Shown here piece by piece: positions 48,677 through 59,699 of a DNA stretch of 64,000 nucleotides; the first letter of the stretch is position 1, and the number at the start of each line of letters is the position of its first letter. The position numbers were made by a program, and so were the translations under genes. The notes beneath the pieces are model-generated. The model was not told the DNA's origin. It worked only from the letters and a program-made list of their open reading frames with translations, and ran no database searches. The DNA comes from Persicaria tinctoria (lineage: Eukaryota > Streptophyta > Magnoliopsida > Caryophyllales > Polygonaceae): NCBI GenBank assembly GCA_037127255.1, contig JBANSL010000004.1:74794627-74858626 (forward strand), read 5' to 3'.

Positions 48677-51600
48677 ATGTGTTTTGTTTTCACCATGACT
48701 AACTATCAAGTTGCTGATTCCGCCATGGATGAGCTGTTCTTACACCATTCTGATCGTCCTGATTTCGTTCTGGCCACTCGCTTGCTCAGTCGAATAATTG
48801 TAATTCTATGGCCTTTGCTTCTCAGTCCAAGCCTTCGACGCCTAATGGGACTAAATCGCAAACTCCTACTTCCAACACCTCTAAGAAACCTCCATCATTC
48901 TGTGATCATTACAAGGTTTCAGGTCACTCCATGGATCGCTGTTGGAAGATCCATGGATATCCACCTGAATATCAACCTCCTGCAAAAACAGTGTGTGATC
49001 ACTGCAAGTACACTGGCCATTCTATTGATAGATGTTGGAAGCTCATTGGATATCCACCTGGAAAAGGGCCTTCGTCATCATCTTCTTCAACACCTGCTTC
49101 TGCACCTGTTGCTTCCAAGTCTGTATCAGCTCCTGCTACCTCGTTGACACAAGCTCAGTACGACAAGCTCATTTCTCTCCTCAGCAGGTCAAACATTGAT
49201 CAATCAAAGGCAATGCTAGTAGGTACAAGCACTTGTCTTTTCTCTTTTAGTCATAATGCAGTTTGGATCATTGACAGTGGAGTGACCGACCACATCACTC
49301 CTCATTTACACTCTTTTACCTTTCACAAACCTATTGATAACCCTTCCTTCATTACCATGCCTAATGGCAGACAGTGTCCAATCTCTAACATTAGCAGTGT
49401 CTCTTTAGCTCCACAAATCACCCTCAGGAATGTGCTTCACGTTCTTGGTTTCCATTTCAATCTAATTTCAGTAAGAAAACTTGCTACAGATCTTAATTCT
49501 CACATTATTTTCACACCTGAAAAATGCTTCATTCATGCCTCTTTGATGAAACAACCATTTCTCCTTGGCAATGAGTGCAAAGGACTTTATGTTGCAACCA
49601 AAGGCTCTCACGCTATGCTGGTGACAAACTGACCTGAAGCTTCTACTGTTACAGTTCATTCTACTTTCAATAATGCCAATGTGGCTTGTAAGTCAACTTT
49701 GTTACATTGTAGAATGGGGCATATTCCGTTTGATCAGTTGCATCATATAGATGCTTTTGTTTCTCCTACACATAAATTCATTTATCAAATTTGTCCTATG
49801 GCCAAACAACATAGGCCCTCTTTTTCTGTGCATCATTCTAAATCTATCTATCCTTTTGATTTGGTGCATATTAACACATGGGGACCTTATAAACACAACA
49901 CTCATGATGGTTTTCGTTATTTTTTAACCATTGTTGATGAGCATTCTCGTTTCACATGGACTTATCTCATGTCTCACAAAAGTAATCAAAAATTTTGTCT
50001 CCCTGATCAAAAATCAGTTTCAGAAAACCATCAAAGCGTTCAGGTCCGACAATGCAGTAGAATTTTGGGATTCTTCCACTCAAAATTTCTTCCATTTAGA
50101 AGGGTTTGTTCACCAAACCAGTTGTGTTGAATCTCCTCAACAAAATGGTGTTGTTGAGAGGAAACACAAGCATCTTCTTGAGGTTGCTCGTGCTCTCAAG
50201 TTTTCAATCCAATTTGCCTCTTAAATATTGGGGAGAGTGTATATTGACTGCCAGATATCTGATCAACCGATCACCTTTACCTTCACTGAACAATTCTACC
50301 CCTTATGAACTGTTGTTACACAAGCCTCCATCCTACACTCATTTGAAAGTTTTTGGTTGTCTGTGTTATGCCAATACACTGAAAAGGGACAACGATAAGT
50401 TCCAAACTCGGGCAGTTCCTTGTGTGTTTTTGGGATACTCTTTTAGTAAGAGTTCTTAGAAATTACTGAATCTTCATACTCATGCAATATTTCATTCTAG
50501 AGATGTTGCCTTCCATGGATATTTCTTTCCATACCATTCCAATTCTTTTGGCATTGATTCCTCTTCTCCTTTGCCTGTTGTTCCTCATGAAACCACAGAT
50601 TCTGATGTTCTTTCAAATATTATACTTCCATCCACAACTCCAATTCTCCCTCCTGAACCTCCTGTAGCAGTACGAAGGTCTTCAAGGTCTCACACTCAAC
50701 CAGCTTATCTCAGAGATTACATTTTCAACACTTCATTGCTTGAGCCTTTATCTTCCTTTTCTGCTTCCTTACCTTCTTCATCTTTTGCCTTGCTTGCCCA
50801 CATTTAATCTTACACTGAAACCACCTCTTACAAAGAAGCTTTCAATGATCCTCACTGGGTTTTGGCTATGGAAAAAGAGATTAGTTCCTTGTCTGCTAAC
50901 AAAACCTGGGAATTGGTTCCACTTCCCAAAGGAAAGAAAATCATTGGATGTAAATGGGTGTACAAGGTAAAGTTGAAGGTTGATGGATCCTTAGAAAGAC
51001 ACAAGGCAAGATTGGTTGCCAAAGGATATACACAAAGAGAGGCCATTGATTTCCATGACACTTTTTCCCCATTGGTCAAGATGACTACCATCCGAGCAAT
51101 GATATCTCTTGCTGCTTCTAAGAAATGGGAAATTCATCAATGTGATGTCAATAATGCATTTTTACATGGAGATTTATTTGAGGAAGTTTATATGAGGGTT
51201 CCAGAGGGTATGTCCAATTCTGAGAAGCTCGTTTGTCGATTACTCAAGTCCCTTTATGGCTTGAAACAGGCGTCCAGACAGTTGTTTTATAAGCTTACTA
51301 CAACTCTCAAACAGATTGGATTTGTGCAATCGTAGAGTGATCATTCACTTTTCATTAGAAGGAGTGACAATCATCAAACCCTCATTGCAATCTATGTGGA
51401 CGACCTACTCATCACAGGTTCTAATCCCTCAGAGATTTCCTAGTTAAAGAGGTATTTAGATGATGTTTTTAGCATCAAGGACTTGGGTATATTGCATTAC
51501 TTTCTTAGCCTAGAAGTCAGCTATGTGCCGAATGGCATAGCATTATCACAGAAAAAGTTTAGCCAAGAGCTACTTAAGGATGCTCATTTGTCTGATTGTT

Positions 51601-52250
51601 CCCCTACTTGCACTCCTCTTCCACAAAATTTGAAGCTTGCTCCTGACATTGGTGATCCCATACCTGATCCTTTTGTTTACAGACAATTAGTAGGCAAGCT
51701 CAATTTTCTTACACACACAAGGCCTGACCTTTCCTTTGCGGTTCAATCACTAAGTCAGTTCATGCAACATCCTAGAAGTTCTCATCTTCAGGCCTTGCTG
51801 CACACCATTAGATATGTTGCTTGCACTTTGGAAAAGGGCATAGTTCTTCAAGGTCATGATAAGCCTGTTGTAAAGTTGTTCACAGATTCAGATTGGACTT
51901 CTTGTCCGTTCACTAGAAGATCTGTTACTGGATTTGTAATCTTGCTTGGTGATTCTCCTATTTCATGGCCGGAAATCTAAGAAGCAAGGAGTGGTTACCA
52001 GGAGCTCGTCTGAGGCCGGGTACAGAGCCATGGCAACTACTGCCTCAGAGGTTACTTGGCTCATTCGTCTTCTAGAGGAGATTGGTGCTGATCCCATCAA
52101 GCCAGTTGAGCTCTTTTGTGACAACAAATCAACCTTAGCCATAGCTCGTAATCCTGTGTTTCACGAGAGAACGAAACACATCGAAATTGACTGTCATTTT
52201 ACACGGAAAAGGTTATAGATTGATTGAACTTTGTTTCATCCCTAGTGAAT
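48677..52250 (+). pseudogene. Copia gag-pol, broken
   Basis: Pieces in order: a much shortened gag, two zinc knuckles (CDHYKVSGHSMDRCW, second Cys lost; CDHCKYTGHSIDRCW, intact), protease WIIDSGVTDHIT (49264-49300), and a TGA at 49630-49632. Integrase follows (HCRMGH, then LVHINTWGP, where the first catalytic Asp appears as Asn, LTIVDEHSRFTW and SPQQNGVVERKHKHLLE). RT starts near 50862 (WELVPLPKGKKIIGCKWVYK) and has catalytic YVDDLLITG near 51393. RNase H ends with TKHIEIDCHF. It needs at least three frame changes and has stops at 50457-50459, 51333-51335 and near 51442, so it is inactive. Much of the gag N-terminus is deleted. Confidence 0.9.
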
Positions 52251-52329
52251 CTCAACTTGCTGATGTTTTTACAAAGCAAAATGATTTGCTCTCCAAACTA
52301 GGAATGCCTCCCTTCCCAGTTTGAGGGGG

Positions 52330-52527
52330 TGTTAGATTCAACACATGCTATCAGTATCACTGTGTGTTGCATCAAAGGGGATCACTTCACTTGTGTATAA
52401 ATAGACATTTCTGTTACACGGATGAATCAAGAAGTTCTTGCAAATTGATTCATTGTTTACTTCCTCTCCAAGCTCTCCATTTCTCTCTTCTTTGCTTCAT
52501 CATGGATCCAGGTTTCATAGTTTAACA
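52330..52527 (+). repeat. 3' LTR of the copia element
   Basis: Follows the tract TTTGAGGGGG; TG...CA ended. Confidence 0.93.
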
Positions 52528-52873
52528 GAGTGCAAGTGGAGAATTTACAAGGGAGGCGAATGATTGATTTGAAGCGCTATTGCATTCCAATCAAAGTCCT
52601 ATTTTATTAAACTTAGTACTCATGAACAACAAGGTTCAAATCACTAGTACAAAATCCCAAAACCATGGGATCCAAAACCACAAATTACAACCATATAACA
52701 TACATCAAAGCAAACCCAGCAGAAAACAAAAACCACTTCCCGCTGCGATACAAAGTAAAACCTAGAGACATCGATCGATCATCGACACTCCTTTTATTAC
52801 CGATACTCGATAGAGATTATATATATAGCTAGTGTTAACTATATATAGTAGTAGTACATTACACTCTCAAAGC

Positions 52874-53389
52874 TTAACCAGTGTAGCCTCCACCGGTGCC
52901 GTACCCAGTGGTCCCACCAGTCCCGGAGCGGGTATTATGCGCCGTCGTGCTCTTCGTTGTCGTCGTAGTCCGGCCCGTTGCAGTTCCGATCGGGTGGGAC
53001 TCAACGGTCCCCTCCACAACCCTCCCGGTCGGCGCCCCCATCCCATGGCCGGGAAACGCCGACATCTGGTCGGGACCGGCGGTGTACCCGGGCTCCCCCG
53101 TGGCCGAGTACGAGTGGTGCCCAGGCACGCCGACGCCTCCGGGGGTGGTGTGGGCGGCGCGCTGGGCCGCGTTCCGGTCGTGCGCCTCCTGCTTGTTGAT
53201 CTCGGCAGCTTCGACGCGCTCCGCCTTGCGCTGCTCCGCCATCGCCTTGTCGGTGTCGGTGTGGGATGTCATCTTCTCGCCCTTCTCCTGCAAGGTGGCC
53301 TTCGTCTTCTCCATCCCGGACCTCGCCGTCGCCGCCACGTTCGACGCCGTCTCCTTCACCGACTCCACCGCCTTCTTCCCGGTCTGCAT
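52874..53389 (-). CDS. LEA_1 family protein (D-113 / group 4 type)
   Basis: An intronless 171-aa frame. The N-terminal 75 residues are the LEA_1 domain: MQTGKKAVESVKETASNVAA and MEKTKATLQEKGEKM, charged, alanine-rich, predicted to form an amphipathic helix on drying. The C-terminal half is disordered, rich in G, T, H and P (GVGVPGHHSY, GTGGTTGYGTGGGYTG). Such proteins are highly soluble, accumulate in seeds and drought-stressed tissue, and protect enzymes and membranes. Length fits the family (about 100-175 aa). The coding region is very GC-rich compared with its surroundings. The ABRE cluster upstream supports ABA and desiccation control. No defects. Confidence 0.93.
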   Translation of the reverse strand: MQTGKKAVESVKETASNVAATARSGMEKTKATLQEKGEKMTSHTDTDKAMAEQRKAERVEAAEINKQEAHDRNAAQRAAHTTPGGVGVPGHHSYSATGEPGYTAGPDQMSAFPGHGMGAPTGRVVEGTVESHPIGTATGRTTTTTKSTTAHNTRSGTGGTTGYGTGGGYTG

Positions 53390-53507
53390 GGTTGATTGAT
53401 CTTAAAGATGAACAAACAATCGATCGATCGAGAGCTTTTGTGTTGTTAATGTTTGGTGTGTAGTGAAATGGGTTAGTGAGTGAGCGAGCGAGTGAGTTGG
53501 GTTCTAT

Positions 53508-53517
53508 GGAATATAAA
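53508..53517 (-). promoter_or_regulatory. TATA box of the LEA_1 gene
   Basis: The minus strand reads TATTTATATTC about 120 bases before the start codon, between the coding region and the ABRE cluster. Confidence 0.6.
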
Positions 53518-53533
53518 TACAGTTATGTGGGAA

Positions 53534-53660
53534 TGACGTGTGTGGACACGTGTAGGCAGATAAGAGATGGTGAGGTCGATGGAAGACACGTGTGGGGACA
53601 CGTGTGAGGGAATGAAGGGAAGGTAATAGGTGAGCTGAGGACACGTGTGGGGACACGTGT
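53534..53660 (-). promoter_or_regulatory. ABRE cluster of the LEA_1 promoter
   Basis: Five perfect copies of the palindrome ACACGTGT (53546-53553, 53586-53593, 53598-53605, 53641-53648, 53653-53660) and a further GACGTGTG at 53535. Two of the copies form pairs exactly 12 bp apart. CACGTG is the core bound by ABF/AREB bZIP factors. Confidence 0.88.
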
Positions 53661-53699
53661 GGCTCTCTCTCTCCGAAGCTCTCTCCAAACTTATTAATG

Positions 53700-54850
53700 G
53701 AACCGTTGTTGAGTTGAAGTAACGAGCAAATAGGGTTAACTAATATATTCAAAAGTAAAAAGAATTCTAAAATATCGAGTATTTTGATACAACTATAACA
53801 AACCAAAATTAGGGCACTAATTTTTTGAGATTCAAATTAAAGAACTGATTAGTCCTTCCCTAATGATTTTATTTGATTAATTTGTACGTAGTGGAGTATA
53901 ATAATTTTAATGTTTTAGGGTTTTGAGAAAAACAGTTTGGGGATCTTGGTTGTCCAATGGGCCTTATGTTTAATATTTTTGATTTGGGCATCTACTTCGG
54001 CCCAATTAGTGCATCTTGGAGTTATATGGCTTAAAATCCTCCGGCCTAACTGAGAATGAGATCATGCAATGCTTAGGGATGGGCCTCCCAAGTCCCATCC
54101 AGACTGTCTTAGATCACCGCCAATTACCAACGACTTGTCATTTTAAGGTGTTATTTTTATTCAAAAAAACTTGTCATTGTAGGTATTTTGCCCTTCACTT
54201 TACAAAAATGCTCTTGATATGATTGATGGTTTGTTAGTTGTAATTTTCGATAAAGTAAAAAAGGAGGGTAATAATTGAGGGTAAATTAGTACATTTGTTA
54301 ATTGTCTTAAAACTTGTGAAAGAAGCTAAAATGACAAGTTTTGCCGAACGGAGGGAGTACTATTTAGAAAAGTCTTTTTTTTTTCCTGTCGATTTTTCTA
54401 TTCTTTATCCTAAGGGCATGAGATAAGAGGCTACAAATAGAAATATTTTTTAAATTTATATGACTTTAGATATTTTTAATAATGCTTTCTTAGGGTCTAT
54501 ACATCCAAATATAGAGAATTTTTCTCTTATGATAGAAAAACTGTTTTTCGATTTATCTATTTTGAAGAATGAGATGAAAAATCTATTTGACTAAAAAGCT
54601 GATTTCAAATTCTCCAAAATCTTCCAAATGGAAAATCTATTGTAGATGAGTTGTTAGGGTTATGAAACTCAAAATTTCTCTAAACTAGTGGACGATCCCC
54701 ATGCTATGCACGGGTTTACTTTGAAATTATATAATTTTTAATTGTTTATTTTGAAAGTAACTTAATTTATTTAGTATTTATTAGAAAGTGAGTTTTAAAA
54801 ACATATTTATTTTATAATTTTAATTTTTTTTGGCTGCATATATAAATATA
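53700..54850. other. Intergenic with a degenerate Stowaway-like MITE
   Basis: CGGAGGGAGTA at 54349-54359 is a Stowaway right end. Its partner at about 54130 (CGACTTGTCATTTTA) is decayed. ATCCTAAGGGCATGAGATAAG near 54408 resembles the outer end at 18551. No gene. Confidence 0.45.
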
Positions 54851-54911
54851 ATTATTATATTTTACCGGAGTTGTTGGAGATATTCTTAGTAGTGGTAGTG
54901 TGTGTTTGAAC
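54850..54911 (-). repeat. Outer part of a copia LTR, split off by the hAT insertion (tentative)
   Basis: Reads as the continuation, on the minus strand, of the LTR-like sequence at 62640-62880 once the hAT and one copy of GTTTGAAC are removed. Confidence 0.4.
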
Positions 54912-55741
54912 TAGGGCTGGGCATCCGGTCCGGTCCGGTCCAAGACCGATGGACCGAAAAATCTGAAGCCTTGGACCGCGGATCGGACCGAGACCGGGAT
55001 ATATGGTCCCGGGTTTTCCGGTCTGTGGACCGTTTGGGCCATTTGGACCGGAATTTCCGTTAGACAATTTTTTTTTTAAAAGTAAAACAGCCCTATTTGA
55101 AATTTAGCTCAAACTAAAGTTGAAATTAAAACAACCCCTGTTTAACTTTTAAGTAACAAATTTGCTTGAAAAATTAACGGAATTGCTATACGAACGGTCA
55201 ATTTTTCGCTAGTTGCACGGATCAAACGCGATTGCGTAGTACGAATGCGCGGAGGGGAAAGGGTGGTCGGCAGCTGCGCACAGCGCATGCGCGGAAGAGT
55301 CTGCAGCTGCGCACAACGGATGCGCGGATGTGGGGCCCGCGTCTGCGCAAAGCGCGTGCGCCGATGGACAGGAGCGAAGCGACGTCGATTGGACCACACA
55401 GTCACGGGCGAGAGAATCTTGCTGTTGCGTGTTTCCTGAAATCCCGCTGCACTCGCGATTCATGGAGATACGATGCTCCATCTCCTATAAAATCCGACCC
55501 CAAGCATATACCCTTCACCACACAGCTTTCCCATTTCACAAAACTTTGTTCTGAAATTTTATGCTTTTCATTGTGTTCATCAAGCTGTTCATCCCATCTT
55601 CATAAAGGTAAGAGTAATTTTCTTCTTTATGTATTATCTTCACTAATTAAATTTACATTTAGTTAATCGGAAATCATTTATTTTCCTTAGGTTTGCATAT
55701 GACTTACATTAATTAAATTTATGTGTAGATAATCGGGAATC

Positions 55742-58726
55742 ATGACATCCAAAATGAAGAAGGTTGCAAGTAGTGCCATGGGTTGGCTTCGAGGGGATCG
55801 ATCTTCACAAGATAAGGATGAGCGTCAGAGAGCGAGAGGAGTAAGTTCATTTTAGTTTTGATAAATTTTATGATATTTATAATGTTTAGTGAAAAGAAAC
55901 AAGTTCCATGAAATATTAGAAATTGTAAGATGTAATGATGATGAAAAAAGTTCCATGAAATATTAGGAATTGTAATAATGTTTAGTTAGTTCATTTTAGT
56001 TGAAAGAATTTTTTTATACGAATTTGTATGTATCATTTATGTTGAAATAAGCAACCGAAAATATATGATCAAAATTCTTTATGTCATGAGTTAGATAAAA
56101 TTACATTGACAATAGGTCAGCGAAATAAAGGTTTTTAGGAGTTACAAAGATAGGAAAAATTAATTTCGAAATATATAAGCAACAGTATAGTTAGCATCAT
56201 ATTAAATGTTTATGAAAGAAATGTAAATGCTAAAAAAAATGTAAGATTTCACCCTAAACCCAAAAATAGGTAAATGAAATACCAATGAAAATAGGTAAAC
56301 AAAATACCATTTAAAATAGGTCACTGAAATTAGATAAATGGAAAAAAAGTAATTTGTATTTATCAATTATAACCTTATAGGAATAGATAAACATAATTGA
56401 TGTGTACGGACTAGTTTTTGGATATTTGTACTCATAACAAATTGTAACCTTGTTTATTTGTTATGCAATATGATAGAAAATTTCTACGGCATTGGAGCGG
56501 CGACGGCCCACGGCTTCGGCCCGTCGAGGTGAACATGAAAGGGCCGAGGAGGCGCAAGAGAAGGCTCCAGCTACCGCCACTACTGTACCCGCTCGGGCGA
56601 GTACATCAATTATAAGGGATAGGACACGGTCGCCTGGGCCGAGTCGACCTACTCTGAGACGCTCCTCCTCAGAGCGTACACCGTCTCCTTTCCCGAGCGG
56701 GACACTAGGGCTCGAGGATATTCAGTCGGACGATGCAGCTGGGTCAGATGCGTCCGATGAAGAGGAATTTGAGGACGCCAACACAGATGATGGCGATAAT
56801 CAGGAGGCATTCGGTCCCGAACCGTATGACTACCACAATGTGGCGACGGATGCTGGTTATGACTACGAGCACTATTATGAGCAACAAGAGCATCCACATC
56901 AGCAGCCGGTCCATCAGGACCCACCACAACAAGGGGCACAACACATAGATGAGGAACAACTACAACCACCAGTTACCAATGACGGCCGACCACTAGAGAA
57001 TCAACCATTGACGTGGTATAGGACGCACAGATGTAGACTTATTTGGATGGGTGAGGTATGTATTCATTTATATTTTCTTGTGAAAGTTCTTACTTAAATT
57101 AAATATTTAATTATTACCTAAAGAATTATGTGTTTTTCCCCTGTAGGAGGACAATGTAATTCGATGCATTCGACGCAACACCCACATTCAGTTCCTCAGA
57201 AGCTTGCCTCGTGTTGTTACCCCTATGAGTTGATTCGGGCTTGCAAGACTAAGTGGCCTTACAGATCTGGAGGACGTCGAGTTTGGCACGGTGGATCATT
57301 CTTTGATCCAAGCATTTATCTGTCGATGGCACCCCGAGACGAACACGTTCCACTTTCCCTGGGGTGAGATGACTATCACCCTCCATGATGTAGCCATCAT
57401 ACTTGGCCTACAGATTGACGGAGTTGCCCCACGTACACCTATGACCGATGCGCAACGCCGGTCTTTCCTCACCACCAGACTTGGCATATCCACTGCAGAC
57501 ATGAGCAGTCGAGGGGCGCGCTTCAGTCAGGCAAAGTTAGAGGAGATGATGAAGGCGATGATTCCTAATGGCGATGCTTATGCCCAATCTGTTGCGACCG
57601 GGTATCTATTGATAGTACTTGGGGCGATCTTTATCAATGATAAGTCGACTACACACATACCCTTGTGGGCAGTTGACTTAGTCTACAATCATGCTATGAC
57701 GGGGCAGTACTCATGGGGTGTTGCCATGCTTGCCCTCTTGTATCGAGCCCTGGGCATCGCGAGCAGGGAAGGGGTGGGAACCATGGGTGGGTGCGTTGCA
57801 TTGGTTCAGGTATTCTTATAACGTTTACATACAAAATTCGTGCTTTCAATCAATTAGACTAGTTTGTTTTTCTTTTATATGTATAAAGTTTTGGATTTGG
57901 GCACATTTTCCGGCATTTGCCCCTGCAATGGCTGAGGAGCGGACCCGCCAAATTGATCGAAGGTGGGCTTGTCGGTGGACGCATAGAGCGACACCACCGC
58001 GTACTCTGGAGAGGGTACACAACATTACCACTCAGCTGGACACGATGAGAGCCGAGGACGTAAGGTTCATGCCGTACGAGGATAGGTTCATTAACTTCGA
58101 CGCTGACTTTCTAGTTTCTCGATATAGAGGGGTTTTGTCCATTTTAGATATCCAAGAACCATACATGCCGGACCGTGTATTAAGACAGTTCGGACGTGTG
58201 CAAAGCATACCCATGGACCGTATCCCACCCACTATTGAGACTCGGCCTACTAGTACAGCCCGCTTGAAGTTGACCTTTTCGGATATGTTCGATGTCTGGG
58301 ATCAGCGACACAGCCCCGCTAATTTGCTGAACCTTCACAACCTGCCTGTTGCATATGAGGGGTATCTGGTTACGCCCGACTATATGGAGTGGTTCAGTCG
58401 TCATGGTCATCCCTATGTTCTACAGAGTACAGTTGAGGCCCAACCTATAGAGGAGGAACTGACACCGATTTCCACAATACAAGCTCGGGTATGAATTGTG
58501 CCTTAAATATTTCATTACCTGTATTGCATTTGTGATCGTCACAATGTGTTTTTTTTTTTGCAAATGATAGCGATTGTCCGTGTTAGGGGAGAACATCCGG
58601 AAAATGCTAGACCGTCGTGAGGAGTTTTACAGCCATCAAGAGATTCTCAGTTACTACTTGGAGGCAATGGCAAACCCAATCCCACGCGCCCCCACTCAAG
58701 TTCGGGCATCACAACGGCAACCGTGA
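55742..58726 (+). CDS. Plant mobile domain (PMD) protein, TE-encoded, one premature stop
   Basis: Five exons with GT-AG introns, all in phase 0: 55742-55840, 56477-57055, 57147-57809, 57889-58488, 58571-58726 (699 codons). The N-terminal 220 residues are disordered (RSPGPSRPTLRRSSSERTPS, acidic DASDEEEFEDANTDDGD, then Q/H/P-rich). The PMD follows: DHSLIQAFICRWHPETNTFH, FPWGEMTITLHDVAIILGL, AVDLVYNHAMTGQYSWGVA, IWAHFPAFAP and PYMPDRVLRQFG. PMD is an alpha-helical domain of transposon origin also kept in host MAIN/MAIL1. A single in-frame TGA at 57231-57233 (exon 3, after VVTPMS) breaks the protein before the domain; CGA to TGA is a likely cause. Otherwise open. It runs towards the transposase gene. 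Confidence 0.85.
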
Positions 58727-58898
58727 TATACTTTGGTGTTCAATGTTAGGGAGTTTATGTATTTCAGATATGTTTGAGGTCATGCACTGTAGTTAAGAAA
58801 ATGTTTATTACTTAATTTTATGCTGTACTCAAGTTTGAAAGCAAAATACATATATCTATTTGATAACAAGAAATATGAAATAGTTTAGCATAAACTTC

Positions 58899-59699
58899 TC
58901 AATCTGATATATTATGATATATTCTATCGCCATCTTGGTCTCCTGAACGATCAGTATCAGCACGTCGAAGGTTGAGGTACTCTGCCATCCTTGTATTAAA
59001 TGGTCCATCCCAACCGTTTACGCTCTGGTGGTGGAAATGATCCCATTCTGGAGTTTTTGGAGGGATCGGTGAGTCTGATCGAAGCCATACCTATTTAATT
59101 TGTTATGAAATACAATAATTAACAATTCATACAATGTGTAGGAATAGTAATAGTAAGGGTGGGAGTTCACTAACCGGTACCCAGTGCACTCCGCCAATCA
59201 ACGCCATTGCAATAATATCTGTCGGTGGCCTTGCGGTTGTTGTAGGTGCCATCATCGGGATACATGTATGCGGACCACCCTTGCTAAGGACGGCCACAAT
59301 AACTTGATATCGTGTCGCGGCTGCCAAAGGAACCAACGGCGCCTCCATCCACCTCGTCGGACTAGATTCACCGGGATCCTTGATGTCAACATTACCGATA
59401 AGCCCTTCAATATCGTTCAACAGCGATGCTGCTTGATACAAATCCTTGTTCTTACGTAGCTCATCAGCCATCTCTTGTCGGACCCTCATATACTGGTTCT
59501 TCCCATATCCAAGCAACACTGCAAGCGTTCGATACCCACAATGCCCATCTGAACTCACATTTTGAACGCGATCAACATAGCGTGGGACAAACCAGCCCAC
59601 ATGGACGGACAAAAATGTCGTGGGGTCAAGTGTCATTGGCTCGCCTCGACCGCTTCGACGACCTCGACCACTTGGACGACCTCTACCAAGGCATAACAA
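58899..59699 (-). CDS. OTU-type cysteine protease domain, 3' part of the MULE gene
   Basis: Two exons on the minus strand, about 59699-59175 and 59090-58899, phase 0, ending NISD-stop. It begins in the linker GRGRPSGRGRRSGRGEP, a motif usually found at the C-terminus of MULE/FAR1 transposases. The OTU domain follows: SSDGHCGYRTLAVLLGYG holds the catalytic Asp and Cys, and GGVHWVPV the catalytic His. Length (about 235 aa) suits an OTU module plus tail (EWDHFHHQSVNGWDGPF). OTU enzymes cut ubiquitin or related chains. Plant MULE/FAR1-like proteins with a C-terminal OTU are known to me from annotation. The frame is offset from the transposase upstream, so the fusion is probably broken. Active-site residues are intact. 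Confidence 0.8.

Larger units (their letters stand above)
48403..52527 (+). mobile_element. Ty1/copia element, Ale/Retrofit type, degenerate
   Basis: LTRs of 201 and 198 bp starting TGTTAGATTCAACA and ending TTTAACA, a 5-bp duplication GAGTG (48398-48402, 52528-52532), PBS TGGTATCAGA and polypurine tract TTGAGGGGG. The LTRs differ at roughly one base in ten in their first half, so it is clearly older than the gypsy element at 1-9738. It sits just downstream of the LEA gene. Confidence 0.95.

Noticed and set aside
52832..53463. Plus-strand frames of 187 and 167 codons opposite the LEA gene
   Set aside because: Shadow frames of a GC-rich coding region; the minus frame matches LEA_1 and has the promoter.
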